Positions 27,001 through 40,137 of a stretch of DNA of 64,000 nt are shown one piece after another (the first letter of the stretch is position 1; every line of letters begins with the position of its first letter). Made by a program: the position numbers and the translations under genes. Under the pieces are notes generated by a model. It was not told the origin of the DNA. It did not search any database and saw nothing but the letters and a program-made list of their open reading frames with translations. Where the stretch lies: positions 72,820,779 to 72,884,778 of the forward strand of contig NC_083571.1 in the NCBI RefSeq assembly GCF_027579695.1, written 5' to 3'. The DNA comes from Neoarius graeffei. Lineage: Eukaryota > Chordata > Actinopteri > Siluriformes > Ariidae.

Positions 27001-30000
27001 TGCAAAAGTCAGAGCAGCAGATTTACAAATTATTTAAGTTCTGATGTTGACATGGCAATATGGATACCAAATTTGAAAATGATCCCTTGCACAACATATT
27101 CTGACAATGGAAACTTATTTGAATGGGCCATTGAAATAGTATAGTCCCTTAAAAGTAATAACAATATTACTGTTAGGTCTTTGAGCGCTGTGATGGTGTA
27201 GTTAGTGTATCAGATACCTTTACGGATAAATATGATTAATACCTGCAGTTGTGGATGAATAGCAGCCGTAGGTTTTCCAGTCTTCGGGTCTCTGGGGTAA
27301 TCCATACTCTTCTGAATTATGTAGGCCTCTGCCTCTCCTGCTTCAATTACTTTCCCTAAAAGAAGATAAAAGTTTGGCTGATTATCTTTGTAGATACAGT
27401 TAAGGTCTGTCTGAACCAAAACCCCAAAATATTACTACATTGAGACTGTCTGTTCCCCGACCGAAACAAAAATATAGAAATACTCAGTTTATTTCAGTAA
27501 CCAAATTAACAAACTTAGATCAGACTGAATGTACAGCCAGCATCTTTCATCGAAAGGTAGGACGATTAAATATCAGATCTCTTACATCTAAAGCACTAAT
27601 TGTTAATGAACTTATTACTGATCAGGAGTTTAATGTACTGTGTTTAACAGAAACATGGATTAAGCCAAATGAGTATATAGCAGGGGCGGCACGGTGGTGT
27701 AGTGGTTAGCGCTGTCACCTCGCAGCAAGAAGGTCCGGGTTCGAGCCCCGTGGCCGACGAGGGCCTTTCTGTGCGGAGTTTGCATGTTCTCCCTGTGTCC
27801 GCGTGGGTTTCCTCCGGGTGCTCCGGTTTCCCCCACAGTCCAAAGACATGCAGGTTAGGTTAACTGGTGGCTCTAAATTGACCGTAGGTGTGAATGTGAG
27901 TGTGAATGGTTGTCTGTGTCTATGTGTCGGCCCTGTGATGACCTGGAGACTTGTCCTGGGTGTACCCCGCCTTTCGCCCGTAGTCAGTTGGGATAGGCTC
28001 CAGCTTGCCTGTAACCCTGTAGAACAGGATAAAGCGGCTAGAGATGATGAGATGAGTATATAGCATTAAACAAAGCTAGTCCTCCTGGATACAGTTATAT
28101 ACACCAGCCTCATCTAACTGGCAGAGGAGGAGGCATCACAGTTATTTATAATGATTATCTAGGCGTAACACAAAAACCTGGTTATAAATTCACTCTGTTT
28201 GAAGTTATTCATACTAATATAACATATGTAGCCTCGAAAAATAAGTCAACTCAGTCGATTCCGCTGATTATTATTTATAGGCCCCCAGGGCCATACTGAA
28301 TTTGCAGATTTCATCTCAGACCTGGTATTTCCTTTGACAAAGACTTAGTTGTTGGAGACTTTAATATTCACTTCAATAACCCAGAAGACCCTCTGAAAAC
28401 TATTTTAGATTCAATAGGGGTTAATCAGAATATTATAGGACATACCCATAATGGTGGTCACACTCTCGATCTAATACTAACATTCAGATTAAATATAGAA
28501 AATATAGTCACACTTTCACAGTCTGAAGCTGTGATCATTGTCATCTTATTCAAAATACTGTATGTCTGAGCAATAATATATGCACCTCGCCACACTACTG
28601 TATTAAACATACAGTCACGTCAACTACTTCACAAAGTTTACTCAGTAGTCTCCCAGAGTTATCAACTTTGATTGGATCACCATCAGACCCCACAGAACTT
28701 GATCAGGCAACTGAATGCTTATAGTTAATGTTCTGCTATACTTTAGATAATGTAGCTCCACTTAAAAGAAAAATGATTAGAGAGAAAAAATTAGCACCCT
28801 GGTCTAACGATGACAGTCGCACTTTAAAACAGACCACTCGAAAATTAGAACGTAAATGGCGTCAAACAAAATTGGTAGTATTCAAATTAGCATGGAAGGA
28901 GAGCCTTCTGAACTATACAGTAGAAAAGCTCTTAGTGCTGTGAGATCAATGTATCTCTCCACCCTAATAGAGGATAACAAAAATAATCCTAAATTTCTAT
29001 TTAATACTGTAGCAAAATTAACTAGGAAAAAAGACCACCATAGAAAAATACACACCTGCAATATGTAGTAGCAGTGACTTCATGAATTTTTTTCCAGTGG
29101 CAAAATTGAAAATATCAGTCAAAAATTTCTAAGTATTAATATATCGCCAGACAATTTGATAAATAAACTTGTAGTTAACAATATAACTATATCAGATCAA
29201 CAATTAGAATGTTTTACTCCCCTTTGAGAGACCAAACTACAACCCCGATTCCAAAAAAGTTGGGACAAAGTACAAATTGCAAATAAAAACGGAATGCAAT
29301 GATGTGGAAGTTTCAAAATTCCATATTTTATTCAGAATAGAACATAGATGACATATCAAATGTTTAAACTGAGAAAATGTCATTTAAAGAGAAAAATTAG
29401 GTGATTTTAAATTTCATGACAACAACACATCTCAAAAAAGTTGGGACAAGGCCATGTTTACCACTGTGAGACATCCCCTTTTCTCTTTATAACAGTCTGT
29501 AAACGTCTTGGGACTGAGGAGACAAGTTGCTCAAGTTTAGGGATAGGAATGTTAACCCATTCTTGTCTAATGTAGGATTCTAGTTGCTCAACTGTCTTGG
29601 GTCTTTTTTGTCGTATCTTCCATTTTATGATGTGCCAAATGTTTTCTATGGGTGAAAGATCTGGACTGCAGGCTGGCCAGTTCAGTACCCGGACCCTTCT
29701 TCTACGCAGCCATGATTCTGTAATTGATGCAGTATGTGGTTTGGCATTGTCATGTTGGAAAATGAAAGGTCTTCCCTGAAAGAGATGTCATCTGGATGGG
29801 AGCACATGTTGCTCTAGAACCTGGATATACATTTCAGCATTGATGGTGTCTTTCCAGATGTGTAAGCTGCCCGTGCCACACGCACTAATGCAACCCCATA
29901 CCATCAGAGATGCAGGCTTCTGAACTGAGCGCTGATAACAACTTGGGTCGTCCTTCTCCTCTTTAGTCCGAATGACACGGCGTCCCTGATTTCCATAAAG

Positions 30001-33000
30001 AACTTCAAATTTTGATTCGTCTGACCACAGAACAGTTTTCCACTTTGCCACAGTCCATTTTAAATGAGCCTTGGCCCAGAGAAGACGTCTGCACTTCTGG
30101 ATCATGTTTAGATACAGCTTCTTCTTTGAACTATAGAGTTTTAGCTGGCAACGGCGGATGGCATGGTGAATTGTGTTCACAGATAATGTTCTCTGGAAAT
30201 ATTCCTGAGCCCATTTTGTGATTTCCAATACAGAAGCATGCCTGTATGTGATGCAGTGCCGTCTAAGGGCCCGAAGATCAGGGGCACCCAGTATGGTTTT
30301 CCGGCCTTGACCCTTACGCACAGAGATTCTTCCAGATCCTCTGAATCTTTTGATGATATTATGCACTGTAGATGATATGTTCAAACTCTTTGCAATTTTA
30401 CACTGTCGAACTCCTTTCTGATATTGTTCCACTATTTGTCGGCACAGAATTAGGGGGATTGGTGATTCTCTTCCCATCTTTACTTCTGAGAGCCGCTGCC
30501 ACTCCAAGATGCTCTTTTTATACCCAGTCATGTTAATGACCTATTGCCAACTGATCTAATAAGTTGCAATTTGGTCCTCCAGCTGTTCCTTTTTTGTACC
30601 TTTAACTTTTCCAGCCTCTTATTGCCCCTGTCCCAACTTTTTTGAGATGTGTTGCTGTCATGAAATTTCAAAATGTCTCACTTTCGACATTTGATATATT
30701 GTCTATGTTCTATTGTGAATACAGTATCAGTTTTTGAGATTTGTAAATTATTGCATTGCGTTTTTATTTACAATTTGTTCTTTGTCCCAATTTTTTTGGA
30801 ATCGGGGTTGTAATTTCACCAATTTCCTCATCAAAATCTTCAACTTGTATACTAGATCCCTTACCTACACAACTCTTCAAACAGATAATACCAGAAGCAA
30901 TTGAACCTTTTCTAAAAATAATCAATTCTTCCCTTAGCACTGGCTATCCAAATCCTTTAAACTAGCAGTTATCAAACTCTTGATTAAAAAACCTGACCTC
31001 AACTCCTGTCAGCTATCCAATTATAGGCCAATATCAAACCTCCCCTTTATCTCCAAGATCCAAGAAAAAGCTGTGGCACAGCAATTATGCTCATATCTAC
31101 ACAGGAATAACATCCTATGAAATGTATCAGTCAGGATTTAGACCTCATTATAGCACAGAGACAGCACTGGTTAAAGTAGTAAATGTCCTACTGTTGGCCT
31201 CTGATCAGGGCTGTGTCTCTATGTTTGATTGACCTTAGTGCAGTCTTTGACACCATTGATCATTCCATTTTCCTGGATAGACTAGAAAATGTTGTGGGAG
31301 TTAAGGGAACAGCCCTCTCCTGACTCAGGTCTTATTTAACTGATCACTATCAGTTTGTTGATGTAAATGGTGATTTTTCTAGACATACTAAGGTAAAGTT
31401 TGGTGTTCCACAAGGTTCTGTCTGAGGCCCACTGCTTTTTTTTTGTTTATGCAACCCAGAGGTTGTTCTGGGTAATATTATTCATAAGCATGGTATTAGC
31501 TTCCACTGTTTTGCTGATAACACACAGTTATATGTTTCTGCAAAGCCAGGTAAGACACCAGCTTAATAAAATTAAGGAATGTGTAAAGTACATCAGACAC
31601 TGGATGCTTATTAACTTCCTTCTGCTTAACTCTGACAAGACAGAAGTACTTCTTCTAGGACCACATGCAGCTAGAAGTAGGTTTTCTAATTACACAGTAA
31701 CACTGGATGGCCTTTCTGTTTCTTCACATGCAGGAGGAAAAGACCTCAGGGTGATTTCTTCATATGTGGCTTATATAGGGCGGAACTAATGTTAAGGCAG
31801 TGTTACAACGGACACTTTATGGCAGCGGACTGGATGGAAAAACACGTTCATGCTGTGTGTTGTTGCTAATGGTTGCATGTTCGAGCAGACAAATAAAGTT
31901 AATATAAAAGAGTAAGCCGACCCTCGATCATTTCACAATTACTGACTCCAGTCTTTCATTTGAAACTTATGGAGATAATATTATGAGGATAGCCATCTTT
32001 CATCTCAGCAGTACTGCTAAGAGAAGAAATTTAATATCACTACATGATGCAGAAAAACTAGTTCACAATTTTGTTACGAGCAATCCCAGCGTTATGGACG
32101 TGACACTTGAACTCAAAATGGCAACAAATGACCCAGTGCATGTTTTATTGTCTCCCAGTATTTAAACAGGTGTTGCATATTTTAAGGCTGTACCATACTG
32201 GAGAAGTGATAGAACAAGAACAATTCCCATAGTACATCTAGGGCATGCCAGAAAATGCCAATAAAAGATGCGTTATGGATGTGACAGAAAAAGTATCACT
32301 TTTCTTGGGTGACTGTACATTTTTATCAAACTCTGTGAAATTGTAAACCTAATGTCGAAATGGAGATATCCATTTGATAGAGGGGTCCAAGGTGAATATT
32401 AAAAAAATCTTTGTTTAAAATATTTTGTATTTCATGCAGAGTTTCGGAAGGAAAAGTCAGCGTTATGGATGTGACGAAATTCCGTTATGGATGTGACGCG
32501 TCTGAAATAGACATGGCATATGTTTAGAAAATCAGCAATTTAGCCACCATAACCCTTTGAAAAACTCTCTAAATATCAGCTAAAACTATCAAAGTTCTTA
32601 AATAATATTTAGGATGGCTATTGTTTTGCTGTTTTGTGGATTTTAGCATACATTTCTGTGGCTTGTGGCAATAATATAGAATTGTACATGATCAAAGTTG
32701 ATTTTAGCTTGGGTTTTACATTATAAGAAAGAAAGACTGACAGTGACATATTAGGTTGGTTACAAATTGGTTCAACTTATTCACATCTGTAAAATACAGG
32801 CCTAGGTGATATCTCTGGGAGTGGTTTTGATGTATTACATGTTGCTTTATTTTTGCATGGTGAGGTTGACATTTACATGGAATTGCCCTTACCTCAAGGT
32901 TGGATAATTGTAATGCCTTACTGTCTGGATGTTCCAATAAGTGCATAAACAAGCTCCAGTTAGTCCAGAACGCAGCAGCGAGATTCCTTACTAGAACCAG

Positions 33001-36000
33001 AAGATATGACCACATCACCCCGATCTTATCCACACTGCATTGACCTTTAAAGCACTGAATGGTCTTGCACCACAGTACCTGAGCAAACGTCTGGTCCTTT
33101 ATGACTTGCCACGCCTACTTTGATCAAAAAGTGCAGGCTATCTGTTGGTACTTCAAATAGTGAAGGTGACAGCAAGGGGCAGAGCTTTTTCTTACAAAGC
33201 CCCACAGTTATGGAATAGCCTTCCAAGTAGTGTTCAGGACTCAGACACAATCTCAGCGTTTAAAGGAGATACGCAGAACCATGGCCTCACTTTCGTTTAT
33301 AAATGCCTTGAGACCTCAAGAATGGCACAGGAATAGTTTTAAGCATTAACAATAAATCTAATATAGTAATTTTTATGATTAAAGTGATTCATATAGGTAG
33401 CGGTCTGAGTGAATGACCTTGACATCTGTGACATCACCGCAGGAAGGCTATCGGTCTCATTGCCATTTTTGCTATATTAAAACACAGAGCTGACTGCAAC
33501 TTCGAGCTTCCATTTTGAGCTAATTTATCACCATGCCACGTAGATGTGTTGCTGGCGGGTGCAGCAACATGACAGAAGGTGGATTTACATTGCATTCATG
33601 GCCCAAGGATGTTCTAACTGCAAAGATTTGAACGTGTTTTGTGAGATGTTCATGGGCACATTGGGTGCCTATGAAGTGGTCTCTCCTCTGCTCTGCACAT
33701 TTTACTGAAGACATGTATGAGACCTCTGATCTGTTGAGGAGCGTTGGCTATAAGCCTGTATTGAAAGAGGGTGCAGTACCAACAATTAAAGGAAAAGAAA
33801 ACTACAAGAAAAGGAAAGTAAGTTCAGTTGCACCAGTTTTCCTGGAGTATGAGCTGAGGGTTGTTGCTAAAACCCCGGACAGGACAGGATGGGACATATT
33901 ATCGCTTGGGCAGTGACCTCCCCATGGTTGTTGCTAAAACCGGTGACGTCCCGTCCCATCCCAGGTTTTAGTAATTGCCTGAGCCTAACAGTAATGGCAG
34001 AGTACTCAGTATGGAGAAAATGGAGACTGAGTGGACCAACCATCTGATTTCTCCACTGGGTATGCTTGCCTCAGCAGCAATATCTCACCCTTACATGGAA
34101 GAAGTGAATGAACAGAGAACTGAACGAACAATTGAAAGTCAGATTGTTTCAAAACAATCGGCCACAAGGTTGGCCTTCAAGAAGCGAGAACGCAGACGGG
34201 TAAGATGCGACTCTCATTTGGATACAAAACAACAAAACCAACACTCGTTGTTTACCTGCATTTAGATTAATACATGTAACTTGTATTGTGTGTTTAAGTT
34301 ACGGGCATAAGATTATTTAATTTGCTTCACAATGTGATTTGTCTCAGTTCATCTGATTATTTAATTAGCCTTTTAAGTTTTATCAGTGAAAATGCATGCA
34401 TGTACATAATATGTTGCATCACACCTATCCTGTTTTAATGAGAGTCAACCCACAATCAATGAAGTCAAATCAGTCTTAGTTGAGCACGTCAGTAATGGTA
34501 TTTCTTACTTTCACCATAAATTTTTATTTATATGACTTTGGTCTAGGTAGCATGGTGGTGTAGTGGTTAGCGCTGTCGCCTCACAGCAAGAAGGTCCTGG
34601 GTTCGAGCCCCATGGCCGGCGAGGGCCTTTCTGTGCAGAGTTTGCATGTTCTGCCCGTGTCTGCGTGGGTTTCTTCCGGGTGCCCCGGTTTCCCCCACAG
34701 TCCAAAGACATGCGGGTTAGGCTAATTGGTGGCTCTAAATTGACCATAGGTGTGAGTGTGAATGGTTGTCTGTGTCTGTGTCAGCCCTGCGATGACCTGG
34801 CAACTTGTCCAGGGTGTATTCCGCCTTTCGCCCGTAGTCAGCTGGGATAGGCTCCAGCTTGCCTGCGACCCTGTAGGACAGGATAAGCGGCTTATAAGCG
34901 GCTACAGATAACGGATGGATGGATGGATGGACTTTGGTCTATAGCTGTCAAAGGCCTCAGCCTTAAAATTGGTTCCTGCTGTGACATCACACACTCGGGG
35001 CTGGCTGGCTCAGCGGGGCAGTTCGAATGCTAACTTTGCAGTCAATTTTAACTTTAAAAAAATATATTTTTTTTATTCCCATTTATGCAGCATACAAGAG
35101 TCAAGGATGGAGATACTATCCACTCAGAAATGTATTTAAATTAAATGTTCTGTGTATCTCCTTTAAGTCTAGGCTAAAAACATCTTTTTACTCAAGCCTT
35201 TTGTTAATAGTTGCTTATTAGGTAAAGGAGTAGATCTGGAGGATCCTCAGGCATAGTGTTTTGGTAAACTGGGACGTATGGATGCTATTGCTGCCCCACT
35301 CTCACTCATTCACTTGAGTTTGTTGATGGTGTAGTGTCTGCTGCTTTATGTCCCAGGGCTCCCTCATGTGTTACCTTCTGGCTCTCCGTTTTAGTCATAC
35401 TGTCATAGTTAGTCTTGCCGGAGTCCCTGCTTGCACTCGGGCACAATGTATACTGTTCTTAACCATTAGGTGACAACAGACATGCCTAACAATCTTTGTT
35501 TCTCTCTCTCTCTCTGTGCGTATGGACTGAGTGAGTGGGCAGAGCCGGAGCGTGGTAAGTGAGTGTGGAGCTGTGGTCGCTGTGCCAGGAACGAATGTTC
35601 TGTTTAAATCTTTATTTATCACCTTTCTTTCTTTCCTTCTTTCTATCTATCACTTTCTGCTGAGCTTCTAAAAAAGTTTTGCTTGGGTTAATTTTCTGGT
35701 AATAAACAGGGGTTTTCCCCTAAAGTGACTGCCTCCAGTCTTTGTGCTGGAATCATGGCAGAGGGTTTTGATAAACTTACTCGGCGTCATGCTGTTAAAA
35801 CAGCATCGACAGCCAGTGTTGAGGATTGTAGTTTGGCTGCCAGTGAAGTTGTTGGTCATGAGAATATCATGTCAGTGTCTCGCGTGAATAATGCGATTGT
35901 TCTGTTCTTAAAATCAATCGAGCTTGCTAATCAGCTGACTGAGAATGGTGTGGTGATAGATGGCATTTTTACTCCTGTTGTCCCTCATTCTATGCCATCC

Positions 36001-39000
36001 AAGAAAGAAAGTCATTTTGTCAAATGTCCCCCCCCCCCCCCCATTCATTTCTGATGAAGTCCTAGGACAAATACTGTCGCGCTATGGCAAATTGGTCTCA
36101 ACAATTAAGAAAATTCCGATTGCGAGTAAATCCCCTTTGTTGAAACATATAGTGTCCTTCAGGCGTTTCATGTATATGATCCTTAAAGATAACAAAGATG
36201 AATTGGACTTGACAATGAATGTGACTGTGGACAACTTTTAACTATGTAAATGCAACAACTAGCATTATGAAATGCTTTGGTTGTGGACAAACGGGGCATC
36301 TACGTATGTGCCCTGACAAAATGGATGACGCAAATAATATTGGAAACAAGGAAAACAGTAATGGATCTAGGGGTGATGTGGCAGAGGGGAGCGTCTAATG
36401 AGACTAACATTAGTGCAACTACTGAGGGGGAGGCAGCTGCTTGTGTTCGTGGGCCTGTGAGCGAAACTCCTGACACACATTCCCCTCAAGAGCAAAATGC
36501 AGCGCATGGGTCTGACCAAGTGCATGGAGAGAACCACAACGATACATCTACTGAGGGGAGGGTCTTTCCACACCTTTGGGGGAGATTATTACTGATTCTC
36601 AGCAGTGTCAGGGTAGCAGTGATGATGCCACTAATGGTGAGGAGGTTCCCACCTGTGCAGAAGACATGGAAACCTCTGTATTGGATGAGGGCAATAATGT
36701 TTTTAAAGTACTGTCAAATAAAGGAAAAAGAAAGTGCCCTAAAAAGAGCAAAAAAAAAAGGGGGAACAGGCTCTTATTGATCTGAGTCATAATGAGAGTG
36801 AGAGTGATCTTTCTGACTGTAGCATAACCTGCAGCTTGCGACTAAGCAGCTATCGCACTCGCAATTATAGAGTGGAGGATGTAAAGAACTTCCTTAAGGA
36901 TACCAAGCATTCTAGGCAGGTCCGGGTTGACGAACATTTTCCTGATATTGAGCAGTTTATGACGAAAGCACGAACATTTATGCGTGAGGGTAGCTTCGCT
37001 GATCAAGAGGGCTATCGTCTCAGGAAAATTCTTACAAAACTCAATGTTCTCTTGAATGCCAAAGATGTTTAATGTTAAACACCTTTTCCACATGTGTCTT
37101 AGGATTGTATAGGCTTATATTTATTTTTTCCCCCTTTCTTTCTAATGATGGGTGAAATTCGTGTTGCTTCTTTAAATATAAGTGGTGCTAGAGAAAGAAG
37201 TAAGAGAGTCGCTGTTTCTGAAACAATTAGACAGAACAAATTTGAAGTCCTTTTTGTGCAAGAAACTCAGTGATATGACTAATGCAGCCAAATTGGGCTC
37301 AGGAGTTTGATGGTCTGTCTATTCTGAGTCATGGTACATCTAATAGTTGTGGGGTTGCAGTTTTGTTTTCTAAGTACTTTATTCCTATCACGTATCATGT
37401 TGATGAAATTATAAAAGGGTAGACTTTTAAAAGTCAGAGCCCAGTTTGAGAATTGTCTTTTTGTGTTTATTTGCATTTATGCTCCTACACTGGCAACAGA
37501 CAGAACACTTTTTTTAAATACTTTAGGAAATGTTATAGGTAATTGTTGTTCTGAAGATATTGTAATCCTTGGAGATTTCAATTGTACTACACAAAATATT
37601 GATAGAAATCATGGGGAGCCACACATGCCCTCTCATAGACGACTTGTAGAGATTATGAATTCCAGTGATCTTAGTGATATTTGGAGAAACTTTCATGGTG
37701 GGCAGAAGCAATATACCTGGGTACACTCATAATAATTCTTTGTCTTTGGCAAGACTTTACAGATTTTATGGTTTCAAACATCAGCTTAGTCTATTCAGGA
37801 ATTGTTCTATTATTCCAGTTGGCTTTTCAGATCATAGTTTGGTTTTCTGTTCTTTATTTTTAGAATCTGTTAAACCAAAAAGTGCCTACTGGCACTTTAA
37901 CACAAATTTGTTGGCCGATGGTCATTTCAGAGAAGTCTTCCTTTTTTTCTGGAATGAATTCAGAACCATGAAATCTTGTTATAAGTCTCTGCAGCAATGG
38001 TGGAATTGTGCTAAGGTTCAAGTAAAACAACTCTGTCAGGAGTATACGGCCAATGTCACAAATGGGGGGGGTTAGACCAAAAATTTTTTTCTACCCCCTC
38101 CAAAATATGGAGATGATCTATCTAAGTATGGAAATACCAATATTTGGCCAACTGAAAAATGCTAACCCCCCCCCCCACATACCCTCTGAAGTTAAAGGGC
38201 CCACGGCATGGTGGTTTGTTGATGCTTTAAACGGGCTCGTGGAGGCTTCCGGATGTTATATCCGCAGCCTTTCTCGAAATGAACCCTCGGTACGTAGATA
38301 TAGCCTCCTGGGAGAAAGCCCCATTTCAGCGCTTTTCCCAGTGCGTCGTTTTGCTAATGAGAAGCAGGAGGCGGGGAAGGGTAGACGGCGGGGGCGTGCC
38401 ATGGGGAGAGGGGGAGGGGCTGCCGTCTGCCTCCCAAGCCGGCCGAGAGCGCTCCTCATTGGGCACGGCCAGGCGGGCGAATGCCCTGGTCCGTCCGCCC
38501 TGTCTAAAATAATGGTACAACTCGAGCCCATGGTAAAACTGGGACTTTGTCATTTTTTTCCGCATGAGGCCCATGGTAAAACTGCACTTCCAGGAGGGGC
38601 TGCCGTCTGCCTCCCAAGCCGGCCAAGAGCGCTCCTCGTCGGGCACGGCCAGGCGGGCGAATGCCCTGGTCCGTCCGCCCTGTCTAAAAAAAAAAAAAAA
38701 TGGTACAACTCGAGCCCATGTACCTGGCTAACTGCAGGAAGCGGTTAGCTGCACAGCTAATGTAGCCATTGCTAGGCTAACGCACCGATTTTAAAACACG
38801 GCAAAACGACCAGTTATACACTTACTTGTTCGGTGTTTGTTGCTGATGCGGCAGGGATGCTTGGCACAGACCCAGGCTTCAGTGACAGTTGATGTGCAAA
38901 ACCTGCCCTACTGTCCCAAGCTGTGGAAACATTCCTCAGGAAAATGCTTCTGACAAACATACACCGTCTTAGGTAGACTTGACGGCGTATTATTGAAGTA

Positions 39001-40106
39001 AATAAAATTAAGCCACTGAGTCTTCAGGGGCTCTCCCGTCGGCAGTAAAAACAGACTCCTTTCTGTGTTGTCACATCCATGTACAGCGCAATTTCCATGT
39101 TGTGTCTTCTATGGGCTCCTCACTACAAAATGTAGTCATGTGTTCTGCGCATGCGCAGTAGGCTTGGTAGGACAAACAGCAACTTTTGAGTTGGGCAGGC
39201 AATCCATACAGTGGGTGGGAATCCGGGGGGGCGTGGGGATCATCTCCCTTGCTGACGTAGGCAAGGGAAGAGTTTATCAACGCGCCGTTTTGACGTGCCA
39301 TTCTCAAATGTTGGGCATAGTTTGGTTTACACATTATGAAATTTCTAGCCACTGGGGTGACTTAAGAAGGTCAGAGGAACTCATTTTAATGTTAAAAAAC
39401 CTCAGAAAGTGAAAGTTTCATGCCATGGGACCTTTAATAACCCCTCCAAATGTTGGAAGCATCCCGGAAGGGAACTCAGCCTGCTCTATGTACTCTACTA
39501 CACCTAGTATCTTCTTAGCTTTTGACCGTGTTGCAACAGAAGCCATTATTTACCTGCAAGAATACAGATAATGACTATTTAATACATTGGGAGATATAAT
39601 TCAGATATGAATCATTTGTGCATACTGGTTCTTAAAACTAAATTAGTAACCTTAAGTAATGATCCTCTGTGCTTAAAAATAGTTCATATTTGAGGTATTA
39701 CTGAAGAGTGTGACATTCATCAATAACTTCAAAACTTGCTGAAAAAGAGCAGACTTACCATATGTTTAATTTACTTGAATGTAAGGTTACTTACCACTAA
39801 GCTTATTACCTTAAAATAATGATCATATGCACTGAAAATGTTGTAGTCGTACCTAGTGGCATACCTGAAGAGGTCCGCATTCATTGATAACTTTAAAACA
39901 CATTTAAAAAAAAGCAGCATTCTAATATCAAACAGCACTGTAATGTATTTTGTCATATTGTAAGAATGAAAACTTTCAGAGGGTATGTACAGGGGGGTTA
40001 GCAAGGTTCAGTTTAATAAAATTTGACATTTTCCCACATAGACCATCTCCATATTTCTAGGGGGGTAAAACATGGAAAAGTCAAAATTCTTAAAATAACA
40101 ACCCCC

Positions 40107-40137
<31 letters not shown>

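Larger units (their letters stand above)
30813..33259 (+). mobile_element. L2-type LINE, reverse transcriptase half of ORF2 (broken)
   Basis: Motifs in order: [23 protein letters not shown]-like, [18 protein letters not shown], a damaged AAFDTIDHS and VPQGSV region, [12 protein letters not shown] (where YADD is expected), [18 protein letters not shown], and the C-terminal [18 protein letters not shown] and [16 protein letters not shown]. The active site is lost. It is interrupted at 31755 by a short insert and at 32078 by the 811-bp element. Confidence 0.9.
33264..35162 (+). mobile_element. Kolobok-type DNA transposon 1 (THAP-bearing)
   Basis: TTAA is duplicated at 33260-33263 and 35163-35166. 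The ends are AGGAGATACGCAG and CTGTGTATCTCCT. Removing it restores the L2 frame ([13 protein letters not shown]). It carries a THAP-domain ORF and a Mermaid SINE. Confidence 0.85.
35511..38054 (+). mobile_element. Tx1-type LINE: 5' UTR, ORF1 and endonuclease part of ORF2
   Basis: A full-length-style start: 5' UTR to 35754, ORF1 35755-37071, then ORF2 from 37147. ORF2 opens [20 protein letters not shown] and FVQETQ (the endonuclease Glu), then FICIYAPT and [11 protein letters not shown]. Later parts lie at 40135-40521, 41588-41626, 50525-50610, 51906-52862 and 56617-56950. Confidence 0.85.

Noticed and set aside
38053-38748. 231-codon ORF
   Set aside because: Runs from LINE sequence across the poly-G element into a GC-rich tandem repeat; it repeats the same peptide twice and follows no gene structure.
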